Positions 51,836 through 61,929 of a DNA stretch of 64,000 nucleotides are shown piece by piece. Origin of the DNA: Odontocerum albicorne (taxonomy: Eukaryota; Arthropoda; Insecta; Trichoptera; Odontoceridae); the NCBI GenBank assembly GCA_949825065.1, contig OX463859.1, positions 28,475,847-28,539,846 on the forward strand, given 5' to 3'. Each line of letters opens with the position of its first letter. The first letter of the stretch is position 1. The translations under genes were made by a program, and so were the position numbers. Under the pieces are notes generated by a model. The model ran no database searches, was not told the DNA's origin, and worked only from the letters and a program-made list of their open reading frames with translations.

Positions 51836-52349
51836 TCATATTTCGATCCGGCTAGTTCCTACACATAGTCATACGTTACATGCACTTGAATACCCGATCA
51901 AAATCACCACAATCTTTCCCAGTCGCCGGCTTGTTTTTGAGGAATTCTGTTTTTTGTGAAGGGTTTACTAAAATTTCTAGTGTGTTTTAGTGTTTTTGTG
52001 CTATTTTGTGAAGGGTTTACTAAGGTTTACTAAAATATTATATTCTTCACTTCGATTCAACCAAAATTGAAGTACAGTTTCACTCAGAATTTTTTGTTTC
52101 AATGAAGTATCGCTTGATAATTCTATCAATTTTTCCTTATCAATAGTAAAATTGTCAATCCAAATTCATCATCTTGTTCATCGACAAATGGATTCTGTAC
52201 CCACGCAAACTTTGTAAAATCAAGATCCTCGAAATTAAGGGGGAAAGTGCATTAGTAAACCATCCGAGTGTTCAGTAAATATATTTCTGTTTGCTTCAAT
52301 ATTAACTCTTTGCGCACTTCCACGCCTCATTTTGCATTAGTCTGTTACA
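51836..52349. other. Unassigned sequence
   Basis: A short local repeat of GTGAAGGGTTTACTAA at 51956 and 52009. No gene. Confidence 0.4.
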
Positions 52350-52352
52350 TCT

Positions 52353-52535
52353 GTATGCAAAAATAATGAAATAAGAATATTAAATAAAATTTTTATGTTA
52401 ATATTGTATGTACTCGCACAAGCCCGTTCAATGAGTACATTGAGTTTAAGTTAAAAGTATTTTTTTATTTCAAGTTTAAATTAAGTCTTTAAGTATTTTT
52501 GTCCCATACAAGTCCAAAAAAGTAATAAGATTTTA
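52353..52535. repeat. ~185-bp direct repeat, left copy
   Basis: Closely repeated at 56160-56340, including GCCCGTTCAATGAGTACATT and CATACAAGTCCAAAAAAGTA. The two copies flank the C15 exon in the same orientation. Confidence 0.9.
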
Positions 52536-52819
52536 CAGGGTTTTTCTGCAAATTTTTTATTCAATTTGAACCTGGAGATTGCAGCTATTTTCCAAATTCA
52601 TATGTCAAATTCTTCAAGATCTGACATATTACTGTGCATTGATGACATGACATCAGAATATCCATCATAAATCAATTTATGCGTATTTTCATCATTTCGG
52701 GTATTAAACATGTTTAAACAACAAGAATGTTATAAATTAGAAGTCTATTGTTTAAAGATTGAATTGTTTAAAAAAATATTTTTTAGATGCCAGTAATACA
52801 ACCTTTTTAAAAAAAGGAA
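52536..52819. other. AT-rich non-coding stretch
   Basis: No supported feature. Confidence 0.35.
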
Positions 52820-53105
52820 TCGATCACCTTAAAACACGGGATCGGGACTCAACACAAATCAAGTTTATCACGTTAAAACACGGGACCGGGACTCAGCACA
52901 GATCAAGTTTATTACGTTAAAACACGGGACCGGGACTCGACACAAATCTAGTTATCACGTTAAAACACGGGACCGGGACTCAACACACATCTAGTTTATC
53001 ACGTTAAAACACGAGACCGGGACTCAACACAAATCAAGTTTATCACGTTAAAACACGGGACCGGGACTCAACACACATCTAGTTTATCACGTTAAAATAT
53101 AGGAT
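52820..53105. repeat. Satellite, 44 bp x ~6.5
   Basis: ACGTTAAAACACGGGACCGG starts at 52870, 52914, 52957, 53001, 53045 and 53089 (last and first units diverged). A two-unit relative is at 63548-63632 on the minus strand. Confidence 0.95.
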
Positions 53106-53939
53106 CGAATTAGTGTATTGAAATTACCAAAGCTCTCATATAAACAAAAACGCATTCATTTAACCAAAAGTCCCAAATTACGCAAAAAAAAACGTTCAAA
53201 CTATAACAAAGCAAGCGTATTTACTTATGACAAATATTATTCCCATCTCTTCTGTAGTGACATTTATAAAAAAATTAGGTTTATTTTATATAAAACAACC
53301 AATGAACTTTTGCATTTACGAGTATTTTCCCTTCCAACAAGTTGAACATCTTGTGATGCAAAACTCCTATTTTTTAGACACTCTTTCCACTTTCAGAATT
53401 TTGATGTATTTAGTAAATTTTTGTCAATATTTCTGTTTAAACAACAATAATAGATTTTCTTAGTAAATATTATATGATTCATTCTATCTACGATGACAGC
53501 CATCTTAATGCCAATTTCATTACATTTAAAACCATATTTTCTTTTAAACCGTATTTTTTCGTAAAATACTCAATCGTTATTTAATAAATCATTTTTTTTT
53601 ACCACACATTCTACAGAAGGCTCGCATATTTTTATGCATCGCTCGTTTTACACGTCCAAGCTTCACTTGCATATTATATACTTTGATTATGTTTTCACAC
53701 CTTATTCTGTCACACATTCTACGCAACGCCCTTTTTGTCACTTTTCTATAACTAGTTTGCCACATCCATGCTTTTCTTACATAGCCTTAGTCTCTAAAGT
53801 TGTGCAATTGTAATCAACCATCTTTGCGTTTTTAGATATATTTTTGTATTACAAAAATTAAATTTTCCAAAATTAAGTATAGATTTACTTCACATCTTCG
53901 ATGCGACGCGTTAAAAAGTGACCAGCTTAAATATTTTTT
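53106..53939. other. AT-rich stretch downstream of C15; possible 3' UTR
   Basis: 53640-53780 on the minus strand vaguely resembles RTE-D (YASEAWTCKT), but too weakly to call. The first canonical minus-strand AATAAA downstream of the C15 stop is at 53280-53285, with a variant ATTAAA near 53580; I cannot set the transcript end. Confidence 0.35.
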
Positions 53940-54032
53940 CAATATGCAAATATATCATGATTTTATACATTCACCATTATAGTCAATATGCAAATATATA
54001 ATGATTTTATACATTCACCATTATAGTCAATT
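53940..54032. repeat. Tandem duplication, ~47 bp x 2
   Basis: AATATGCAAATATATCATGA and CATTCACCATTATAGTCAAT occur twice in succession, with one difference (ATCATG/ATAATG). Confidence 0.9.
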
Positions 54033-54139
54033 TAGAAGTACATTTTTCATCTGAAAAACTCTTAACTAGACGAGAACCACTAAAAAAATTGTCGCTTCAC
54101 AAAAAAGACCTAACAGTTTTGGAAGTCTTTTCACCACAT

Positions 54140-54392
54140 TCAACAAATGGGTTCAGCGACTTGCGGAGGTCCTGGCAGATAGGTAGGCGCAGCTGAAGCC
54201 TGCGCGGCCCACGGCTGAAGACCTTGTAGAGCCGCCAGAGCTGGCGCTGGAGCTCCTGGGCCCGATTGACCTACAGACGGAGGCTGCTGTTGATGATGAT
54301 GATATCCCTTAGAAAGAGCTTCAGCCTGAAGAGAGAGCATTAGTCTTGATGCTGCTTGGCGTTCTGCTTCACGTTCTTCGGCTGTTTGACGT
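54140..54392 (-). CDS. C15: C15/clawless (TLX-class homeobox) 3'-terminal coding exon
   Basis: Encodes the C-terminus of a TLX-class homeodomain transcription factor, a nuclear DNA-binding protein. In Drosophila, C15 (clawless) patterns distal leg. The minus strand shows a polypyrimidine tract and acceptor TTTTTTCACAG at 54393 and upstream, then codons for RQTAEEREAERQAASRLMLS, LQAEALSKGY, a His/Gln run (HHHQQQ), a Pro/Ala-rich stretch, ALQGLQPW, and a TGA stop at 54140-54142. RQTAEEREAERQ(x)ARLM directly follows the homeodomain in TLX proteins, and LQxLQPW near the C-terminus also matches vertebrate TLX. The exon contributes 83 residues. It begins with the last base of the split Arg codon (AG|A) ending the homeodomain. 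The homeodomain exon is not in the window. The GC-rich Ala/Pro codons stand out from the AT-rich surroundings. Confidence 0.9.
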
Positions 54393-54412
54393 CTGTGAAA
54401 AAAGAGAAATAT
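54382..54412 (-). promoter_or_regulatory. C15: Splice acceptor of C15 terminal exon
   Basis: Minus strand reads TTTCTCTTTTTTCACAG immediately before ACGTCAAACAGC. AG falls at 54394-54393 and the tract upstream is pyrimidine-rich. Confidence 0.85.
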
Positions 54413-55700
54413 AAATTAATTCCATGAAACATCTTAATATGTACTCGTATATGGTACATCAGACCATTTCAGTAAAAATGCAGCTATAATTTTACAGCTG
54501 AAATAATATTACTATAAACTAATGCAGTCGAATTTCCGCTTTAAATTTCTTCAGATTTTCAGTTGTTTTATATTTGAATATAATAACATTATGGGTTAAA
54601 ATCTTTATTTGCATATATATATTTGTTCACTTTTATCACTAATGTCATTAAAATCTACGGCCCTTAAGTGGGATATATAAATCTTACCTACAAAGCAATA
54701 AAAAAACATAAAAAAATTTAATTATTCAAATAAATAAAAATCGAGGACCTAAAAAATATCCCTGAGGCACTCCGTTATTCCATTCAAATCTCATATAATT
54801 CGTTTAAATAGTCCTGATACGACGTAGTCAAACAAACTCGTGGATCGGATCAATACAACCATGTGTCGCAATTAACAACCAGAATCGGAAATAGGTTACG
54901 TACCGTATACGATGGATCCCGATTAAAAGTCTATTTACTAGTGTAATTGACAAATTAATTATTGTTTTAAATATGCAAGTCACGTTACGGGTTTTGCGAC
55001 GGCCTAATGCAGTTCGGACTTGCTTTTATTGTGGTCTGCAACATTTATCAGTTGGCCTGTCATTTGGAGCCGTGTTGGGACTGCGACGTGCGACGGTGCA
55101 ATTGTCATCTGAATCATGAACGAACTTTGGAGACGGCCGGTAAATGTGATTTAAACTACACAGGGATTCCAATTTGATGATTATTTTGATCAAAAATTAC
55201 CTAGCTCTAAAAATATTATTTTGTTATAACTAAAACGTGTATCATCAACTAATATATTATAATATGCGAATTGTTTCTTTTTCCGGATTTTTTTAATTTC
55301 CATTTTAATCAGCGATGATAGTTTTTCTCCCCCAAACAAACGGGCCAGGTTATATTTCTAGAGGATTATCTTCTGGACTGGTTCAATCAGAATTAATCTT
55401 ATCATAAATTCTTACAGCGCTAGAACTACGTAATGAACCTAATAAAAGGCAACGGTAAATTAAATATGTCGACCGTCATCAAAGTTTTTTCTCCTTGCCA
55501 TCGTAGCTATGGATTTGATCTGTGAAAACTGTGTACTTACTGAAGCGCAACATCTTACACACGTTAAACAAATAGATATCTTCCATTCATAGGCAATCTA
55601 TTCTCTTATCATCGATATCAATTCAAAAAATGAAATGTAACAATGAGATTTTTTAAGGGCACTCTTCAATATATCCGAATAAATGTTTTAGATGTACTGA
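54413..55700. other. Inferred C15 intron, proximal part; possible conserved element
   Basis: No repeats from other parts of the window. 54840-55150 is less AT-rich, has a homeodomain-site-like AAATTAATTATTG near 54952, and contains no frame. It is a candidate regulatory element by position and composition only. Confidence 0.4.
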
Positions 55701-55705
55701 AGAGC

Positions 55706-55970
55706 GACAATGATGAGCTGTATAACATCTATAAAACTCTCAGGCTCTCTGTACATGCTAGACTGAGCAGGCTGAGATGGGCTGGGCATGTGCAGAGAAT
55801 GCCGTCATCACGGATACCTAAGAGGATCCTTGAGGGACATCCGGGCGGAAGAAGAAAGGTCGGTAGACCTAGGCTGCGATGAGAGGATGAGGTGAAAAAG
55901 GACGCGGCCCAACTACTACGAGTGACAGATTGGAAGGAAGAAGGGTATGAGGTGTAGAGTCATCGAAGAA
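55706..55970 (+). pseudogene. RTE-B C-terminal fragment, near-exact target duplication
   Basis: [56 protein letters not shown] (stop), then EDEVKKDAAQLLRVTDWKEE, the last residues of the RTE-B ORF. ACTGAAGAGCGAC on the left and ATTGAAGAGCGTGAC on the right look like a decayed target duplication. A short, severely truncated insertion in the inferred intron. Confidence 0.75.
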
Positions 55971-56159
55971 GAAGATATTGAAGAGCGTGACCGGAAGACA
56001 ATATTTTCTTCAACGTCGTCGATTCTTCATTGACCGTGTTGGCAACACTACCACTCGGTGGGCATTAGTATCAGACGAACTCTTTTTACAATATTGGAAC
56101 CCTTTCGGATTTGGAACACTTGATATATTCTCATATATTGACGTATACATGGAAATCTT
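55971..56159. other. Unassigned sequence
   Basis: No supported feature. Confidence 0.35.
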
Positions 56160-56340
56160 TATGCAAAAATAATTACATAAGAATATTAAATAAAAATTAT
56201 ATGTTAATATTGTACTTGCAAGCCCGTTCAATGAGTACATTGAGTTTAAGTTAAAGGTATTTTTTTATTTCAAGTTTAAATGAAGTCTTTAAGTATTTTT
56301 GTTTTTGTTCCATACAAGTCCAAAAAAGTAATTAGATATT
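56160..56340. repeat. ~185-bp direct repeat, right copy
   Basis: Copy of 52353-52535 with a few indels, for example an extra GTTTTT before the CCATACAAGTCC segment. Confidence 0.9.
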
Positions 56341-57587
56341 TTCTCGGTTATCTGAGAACAGGCAAAATGCTAGTTGGGTCATTTTTACATAACTTCGGAC
56401 GTATATTCTTACAAAATAAATTAGACTGACTTAAAATGAATTATTTAAGCCCCATTGACAACTTGTAACATTAAAACCTCTAAAGCAATCAACTATACAA
56501 AGATATCGTAATCATTTCTCAATAAAACGCTATTAAACCAAAAATGGATCAATTAAAATAGTGGTTAGTCCTGAATTGAACATAAAAAATGAGTTACAGC
56601 ATTCTGGCAGCCTACAATCAGACAAGAACCCACCGTTGGCCATTAATACACTGCTATCACAATGGAATTAACAATAAGAAATGACACGGATATTCCATCA
56701 CAAGGAAGATAAGAACAAATATTGTTTATGCGTATTTTGAAGGCTAATAAATCGAATTTAACGTTTTGATATAAATATCACTGGGCCAGTATGTTGTTGT
56801 TTAAAAAATGTGCAGTAAATTCGGATGCCTCAGTCTAGGGAACCGCTAATTTAATATAGTTTGTCTTATTTATTTAATTAACGATACAACAGTGTCTTTA
56901 TATACAAATAAACATGTGACAGGTTATACAAGTACTTAAAATTATTGACAAAAAATACATAACTTTATCTTAAACTAACATGGAATTCAAAAAGCAGTAG
57001 TAATAATAAAAACAGTAATTTCATAGTCATTGTTTAACATTATTTAATATTAATACCTATTTATGTTTAAATTCAATATATGTATGTATGTTATATCACA
57101 AAATATTACCAAATTGAGCCAAGTAGGCTTACGTAATTGTGGAAGACTTGTTTCATAGTTGTAAAGAATTTAGATTTGTTTTCAGTGGAACAACACTTAT
57201 AATATATAGAACAAAAAGAATTGGATTTTTCGAGAATTGTATGGATAGATCTTGAGATAAAGAAAACACATGGGCTCACTTGTAGAACGAGATGCAAGTT
57301 GCTTTGCAGATTCGAAACCTTCCACATTTTTCGTTGACGATTCAAATATTGTTAACTCCTCTGAATTATAACTCTTTTTGAAAGTGTGACCAATTCTGGA
57401 CTATTTAACAAGCCTAACTCAACAGTTATCATCAATTCATATGGGATTTATCGATATATTCGAATGAATGATGTGGACATTTTGAAAGACGTGAGCCTTC
57501 AAAATAAAAACCACTAGAGCAGACAAATAACTAATAGTTCATCATCGTACGTGTTGGAAATACTTCAGCATGTGGACAGGCACAACT
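56341..57587. other. AT-rich non-coding stretch, inferred intron
   Basis: No repeat match and no supported frame. 56580-56720 is somewhat less AT-rich, with sites such as CACAATGGAATTAACAATAA. Confidence 0.4.
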
Positions 57588-57719
57588 GCTAAGATTGATT
57601 AGGGATGAGTGTGAATCTAAGGCTGATGTGTTGAACAAGGTGAAGATAACTATTTTAAGATGGCTTGGGCAAGGGCAACGAATAAATTAAGAAAGACTAA
57701 CAAATATACAGTGCAAATG
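57588..57719 (+). mobile_element. RTE-D fragment
   Basis: RDECESKADVLNKVKITILR with WLGQGQRIN-like continuation, then LRKTNKYTVQ. It ends where mariner sequence begins. Confidence 0.6.
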
Positions 57720-58383
57720 CTCCGTCATTTTAAAACAATGGGAAAAGTCCAGAAGTTCGGCGCTTGGGTTCCAAATGTTTTGAGTGAAAACAACAAAAAT
57801 CAACGTTCGACAATTTCTGCTGATTTGCTCGCGCGTCATCGAGCAACGCATGGCCAAACGCAAAGGTTCCTTCACCGCATCATCACTGATTTAAGATGGC
57901 AGTATACAGTCATGTGACTACAATTCATCTGCTCAGCCAATTCTACGGTGGTTTGAAGGGGATCTTCATGAATAATATGGTTTAAGCGGTTCTCATCGAA
58001 GTCCACTGGCCGTCCGGAACGCTCCATGTCTTTCAGGTCGAAATTACCGTCTTCGAAACGCAAAAACTATCGACGAGTTGTCCTTTTATTCATAACATCT
58101 TCACCGTACACTTCGCAAATATCGCGAGCAGCTTTGGCAGCGTTATTCCCTCGATTGAACACGAACAGAAGGAGGTGTCGAAAATGCTCACTTTCGTCTA
58201 CTTGACATTCCATTATGAAGGGTTGTAATCAAATAAAATAATACATGTAACGTAAAAGCAAACGCAATTTCTTGTAGAGCAGAAAATTTTCTTTGGAATG
58301 ACGTATAACTTTTACCATTTTGTTTTACTTTTGGTGCTCATTTTTAAATTTGAAAAAAAAACGGACACAATGTTGACACCCAA
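57720..58383. mobile_element. mariner copy 4 with internal inversion
   Basis: The right end is CGGACACAATGTTGACACCC followed by AA and TA. From 58383 leftwards on the minus strand it encodes MECQVDESEHFRHLLLF, RDICEVYGEDV and, after a stop, FEDGNFDLKDMERSGRPVDF, then DPLQTTVELAEQMNCSHMTV (DNA-binding domain, to about 57890). The next part of the protein, GKVQKFGAWVPN to QRFLHRIIT, lies on the plus strand (57740-57885). In a normal mariner these are collinear, so the element is inverted at about 57889. The catalytic residues and the other terminal repeat are missing. Confidence 0.8.
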
Positions 58384-58742
58384 TACATAATGCTCGACAA
58401 TATATTCGATTGTTAAGTCGATGATGAATTCTTTGATTTAAAAACAAATTCCTAGACCCGTTCCAGTAAATGACTCGATATACCTCTAAAGTGTTGTGCT
58501 TACAGCTCAATAAAGTAGAGTTTTAACAATTTTAATGACTTTTTAACGATTATAGAGACATTAGAGTCGATTTTGAATGGGACTTAAAAATAAATGTGAT
58601 TTATTTGTCCATCCATTATTATTAGTGGAATGGGGACTTAAGTTTTGATAAATCTATTTGATAGCTTATTTTAATATTTTTTTATTACGTTAATGACACA
58701 ATTCGGAGAGCTATAAAATTAAACAAGAATATTTAAAACGTT
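58384..58742. other. AT-rich non-coding stretch
   Basis: No supported feature. Confidence 0.35.
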
Positions 58743-58915
58743 AAAATAGGAATCAGTAGATGGGATGGGATACACCTTATATCTCGGTTGTTGTCCAGAA
58801 AATAGGAATCAGTAGATGGGATGGGATGCACCTTATATCTCGGTTGTTGTCCAGAAAATAGGAATCAGTAGATGGGATGGGATACACCTTATATCTCGGT
58901 TGTTGTCCAGAAAAA
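58743..58915. repeat. Tandem repeat, 56 bp x 3
   Basis: AAAATAGGAATCAGTAGATG starts at 58743, 58799 and 58855; units are nearly identical. It abuts the RTE-B fragment and supplies the first residues of its open frame. Confidence 0.95.
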
Positions 58916-59390
58916 CAAAACTTACCATTTATAAGACACTGTTACGACCTGTCCTCACATATGGGTCTGAATGCTGGGTATTGAGTAAGAAGGACGAATC
59001 TTCCCTTCTAATATTTGAAAGGAAAATGCTCAGAAAAATATTCGGACCCATACAGGAAAATGGATCTTGGAGAGTAAGATATAATGAGGAGTTATACAGC
59101 ATATACAAAGAGCCCAACATTATAAAATACATCAAAATTGGGAGGCTACGTTGGGCGGGGCATGTAGCAAGAATGGGAGAAGAGAGAATGCCTAACAAGG
59201 TACTATTTTCCAAGCCCCAAGGAAGACGTAGCGTGGGTAGACCAAAGCTCAGGTGGATGGATGGGGTGCAGAGTGATACAAGCGTGATTGGCATCAGGGG
59301 TTGAAGGAATGCATCCTAGGATAGGAGGGAATGGCGACGACTGCTGGAGGAGGCCGGGGCCCACAATGGGCTGTAGTGCCATTGTTTGAT
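58916..59390 (+). pseudogene. RTE-B-like C-terminal fragment
   Basis: The frame to 59304 reads [99 protein letters not shown] and GRRSVGRPKLRWMDGVQSD. Beyond a stop comes REWRRLLEEAGAHNGL, the usual end. The C-terminal half is intact, while endonuclease and palm are missing. It is a divergent relative of the 37262 and 55706 copies. Confidence 0.85.
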
Positions 59391-59514
59391 TGAGATGGGA
59401 TGTACTTGATAATACGTATGATTCGTTAGCTCTTTATTAGAAAAAAATAAGATGCATAGGTATATGTACGAAGTTGTAGCAAAGATTTTCGAGAACTCTT
59501 GAGTGTTGATGTGT
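59391..59514. other. Unassigned sequence
   Basis: No supported feature. Confidence 0.3.
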
Positions 59515-59585
59515 TTTTGGTGGTTCCTTAGTAATATACAGGAAAAAGCCAAGTTTAGTGGGGATACGACAAATAATTAATCTAT
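59515..59585 (+). mobile_element. Family E fragment
   Basis: ATATACAGGAAAAAGCCAAG then TTTAGTGGGGATACGACAAA, the central part of family E. Confidence 0.5.
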
Positions 59586-59741
59586 CAACTTTTCTCCTTT
59601 TTGCTGACTGTATCGGACGTATGCGTCACCATAAAATATGATATATTTGTTTTCCTGCTTGTATAATATTGGTAATTTTACTTGTATAAATTATTTCGTT
59701 TGTTGAGGTCCGTGCTGTGTCATGACCGTAACTGAAAATGT

Positions 59742-59893
59742 GCCTTATGCGCGGCCATTGCGAGACAGTATCAAAAGTCGGCTGGCCCATGCATGCGAAA
59801 ACTTGCTAAAAATGTGATATTTCGCAAGTCATGACGGCATGCACGGGCGGAAACAGGCGCTTGCGATTAACGATTGGCCGCACATAAGGAACG
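59742..59893. repeat. GC-rich inverted-repeat segment
   Basis: CCTTATGCGCGGCCA at 59743-59757 pairs with TGGCCGCACATAAGG at 59875-59889 with one mismatch. Inside are ATGCATGCGAAAACTTGC and GCAAGTCATGACGGCATGC, which also pair partly. Possibly a small fold-back element. Confidence 0.6.
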
Positions 59894-60084
59894 CCAAACG
59901 CCTTGGAAATACATTATCTATTCACTCTGTCTAGTGCCTTTTACTTGCGACCATCCTGCTTAAGAGGAATCTCTTCAACCTGCTACTTTTCATCGACCTT
60001 TTCACCGTGAGCCGAAATCTCCGAGCATTGAGCAACAGCCATCTACCTATTCTTACAGTTTTTGTACCGGTGCCGTACACTAAC

Positions 60085-60375
60085 AGTTAATTTGAGATGG
60101 TATTTGTGGGTTTACTTTTTAAATTTTTTGCCATCTATTGATTTTGTGTTTTTTCTTCTTATTTTTTATGTACAAAAGTGTGAGTTGAAAAACATCTGAT
60201 ATCCTCGTGGCCGGGCTTGCCCTATATTAGTGGAGTTTATCTCGGGATGTTATGAGATGAGCCCAAACCTATATCATAGATAGCTTCCCTTTTAAATGTA
60301 TTTTCTACTATTTGTCTTTAGATATATGTGTAATTTCGGAATGTATTTTTATATGTACGAGTATTAATGAGAATG
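60085..60375 (+). mobile_element. Family F copy
   Basis: TATTTGTGGGTTTACTTTTT, TGAGTTGAAAAACATCTGA, GGGCTTGCCCTATATTAGTG and GATGAGCCCAAACCT align with 42530-42835. Confidence 0.65.
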
Positions 60376-60539
60376 TGACAAAAGTACAATACGGTAACTG
60401 GCTCGGACGTAGACATATTCGTATTTGGTTCAATACTGTCATGGTTTAGGAAGACGGTGAATGAATTGACGGAATAATGTTTGTTTTTTTCTCTCCAGTT
60501 ACATAATTATAGCATTTCATTAACTTGTTAACATGACAG

Positions 60540-60775
60540 AACTGTGCATAAGATTTACAATGGTGGCTGCGATTTTTTTGTTAATATTTTTACCAAAAAC
60601 ATTCCTGTGTTATATCAAAGCAAAATAAAAAGATTTAAACCTAGACTTCACAAATTTTGTATTTATATTAAAGTCCTAGACATAATTAAGTTGCTAGGAA
60701 GAGAAGGCCGTCTGGCGATAAGTTTGATTATTCTACAGTGAAGTGTTAAACAAATAAATATATTTTATAAGTAAT
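60540..60775 (+). mobile_element. Divergent LINE-L-like 3' end
   Basis: Ends GGAAGAGAAGGCCGTCTGGC, then GATAAGTTTGATT, AGTGAAGTGTTAAACAAAT and AAATA-rich sequence, which parallels the LINE-L tail (GGAAGAGATTGCCGCCTGGC). An upstream 65-codon frame may be a degenerate ORF end. Confidence 0.45.
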
Positions 60776-60956
60776 ACACAAATTTTATAAACTCGTCACA
60801 CACAAGAAATAAGTTATCTATTGGTGAAAAATTTATTATACCAATCTATACAATGGGTTTGTTTTACTGTATGGCGGTTTTTAAAAACTTTTGAAAGATA
60901 TGATAATATATCAAAAGAAATTAAAAAATATACACGTAATAATACAAGGATCATTT

Positions 60957-61415
60957 ATAAAGCGTCGTTTAGAGAGCAAACTCTTCTCAAGAGCTTTTAG
61001 AGAGCAAACTCTCCTCAAGAGCGTTCAGAGAGCAAACTCTCCTCAAGAGCTTTTAGAGAGCAAACTCTCCTCAAGAGCTTTTAGAGAGCAAACTCGCCTC
61101 AAGAGCATTTAGAGAGCAAACTCTCCTCAAGAGCGTTTAGAGAGCAAGCTCTCCTCAAGAGCTTTTAGAGAGCAAACTCTCCTCAAGAGCGTTTAGAGAG
61201 CAAGCTCTCCTCAAGAGCTTTTAGAGAGCAAACTCTCCTCAAGAGCTTTTAGAGAGCAAACTCTCCTCAAGAGCTTTTAGAGAGCAAACTCGCCTCAAGA
61301 GCATTTAGAGAGCAAACTCTCCTCAAGAGCGTTTAGAGAGCAAGCTCTCCTCAAGAGCTTTTAGAGAGCAAACTCTCCTCAAGAGCGTTTAGAGAGCAAA
61401 CTCTCCTCAAGAGCG
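60957..61415. repeat. Minisatellite, 28 bp x ~16
   Basis: AGAGAGCAAACTCTCCTCAA plus GAGCTTTT or GAGCGTTT; units from 60971 to 61391 at 28-bp steps. Blocks of several units are themselves repeated, so expansion occurred in higher-order steps. Each unit has a GAGAGCAAACTCTC dyad. Confidence 0.95.
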
Positions 61416-61423
61416 AAATAATT

Positions 61424-61883
61424 TTAATGTATTAACATAAGTTGTGTCCGTTTTTTTTTCAAATTTAAAAATGAGCACCAAAAATAAAACAAAATGGTAA
61501 AGGTTATACTTCATTCGAAAGAAAATTTTCTGCTCTACAAGATATTGTGTTTGCTTTTACGTTACATATATTGTTTTATTTGATAACAAGCCTTCAAAAT
61601 GGAATGTCAAGTAGACGAAAATTTTCGACACCTCCTTCTGTTCGCGTTCAATCCAGGGAATAAAGCTGCCAAAGCTGTTCGCGATATTTGCGAAGTGTGC
61701 GGTGAAGATGCTATGAATGAAAGTACAACTCGTCGATGATTTTTGCATTTCAAAGACAGTAATTTCGACCTGAAAGACATGGAGCGTTCCGGGCGACCAG
61801 TGGACTTCGGTGAGGTTGTTTTACTTTTGGTGCTCATTTTTAAATTTGAAAAAAAAACGGACACAACTTATGTTAACACCTAA
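61424..61883 (+). mobile_element. mariner-derived MITE, internally deleted
   Basis: 460 bp with long inverted ends (TAACATAAGTTGTGTCCG and a matching right end, then a T run and AAATTTAAAAATGAGCACC). The outermost TTAGGTGT is clear at the right and mutated at the left. A remnant frame at 61600 gives MECQVDENFRHLLLFAFNPG, then FKDSNFDLKDMERSGRPVDF, the DNA-binding domain of the mariner at 57720-58383. Everything after it is deleted up to the right terminal repeat. Confidence 0.9.
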
Positions 61884-61929
61884 GAGTAAAATCTTTCTGA
61901 TTGCCATTTTAATATAAAGCTACTTATCC

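Noticed and set aside
51665..51868. 14-residue repeat protein (NKYPLHSIIF)
   Set aside because: The 42-bp tandem repeat is divisible by three, so an open frame is expected by chance; there is no conserved context.
53640..53780. Possible further RTE-D fragment (minus)
   Set aside because: Only a YASEAWTCKT-like stretch resembles the family; too weak to call.
58929..59294. 121-codon minus frame
   Set aside because: It is the opposite-strand shadow of the RTE-B-like C-terminal frame.
58743..59400. AGATGGGATG at both sides of the RTE-B-like fragment as a target-site duplication
   Set aside because: The left copy belongs to the 56-bp tandem repeat and the match is only about 10 bp, so it may be chance.
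60891..61112. REQTLLKSV-type repeat protein
   Set aside because: Translation of the 28-bp minisatellite.
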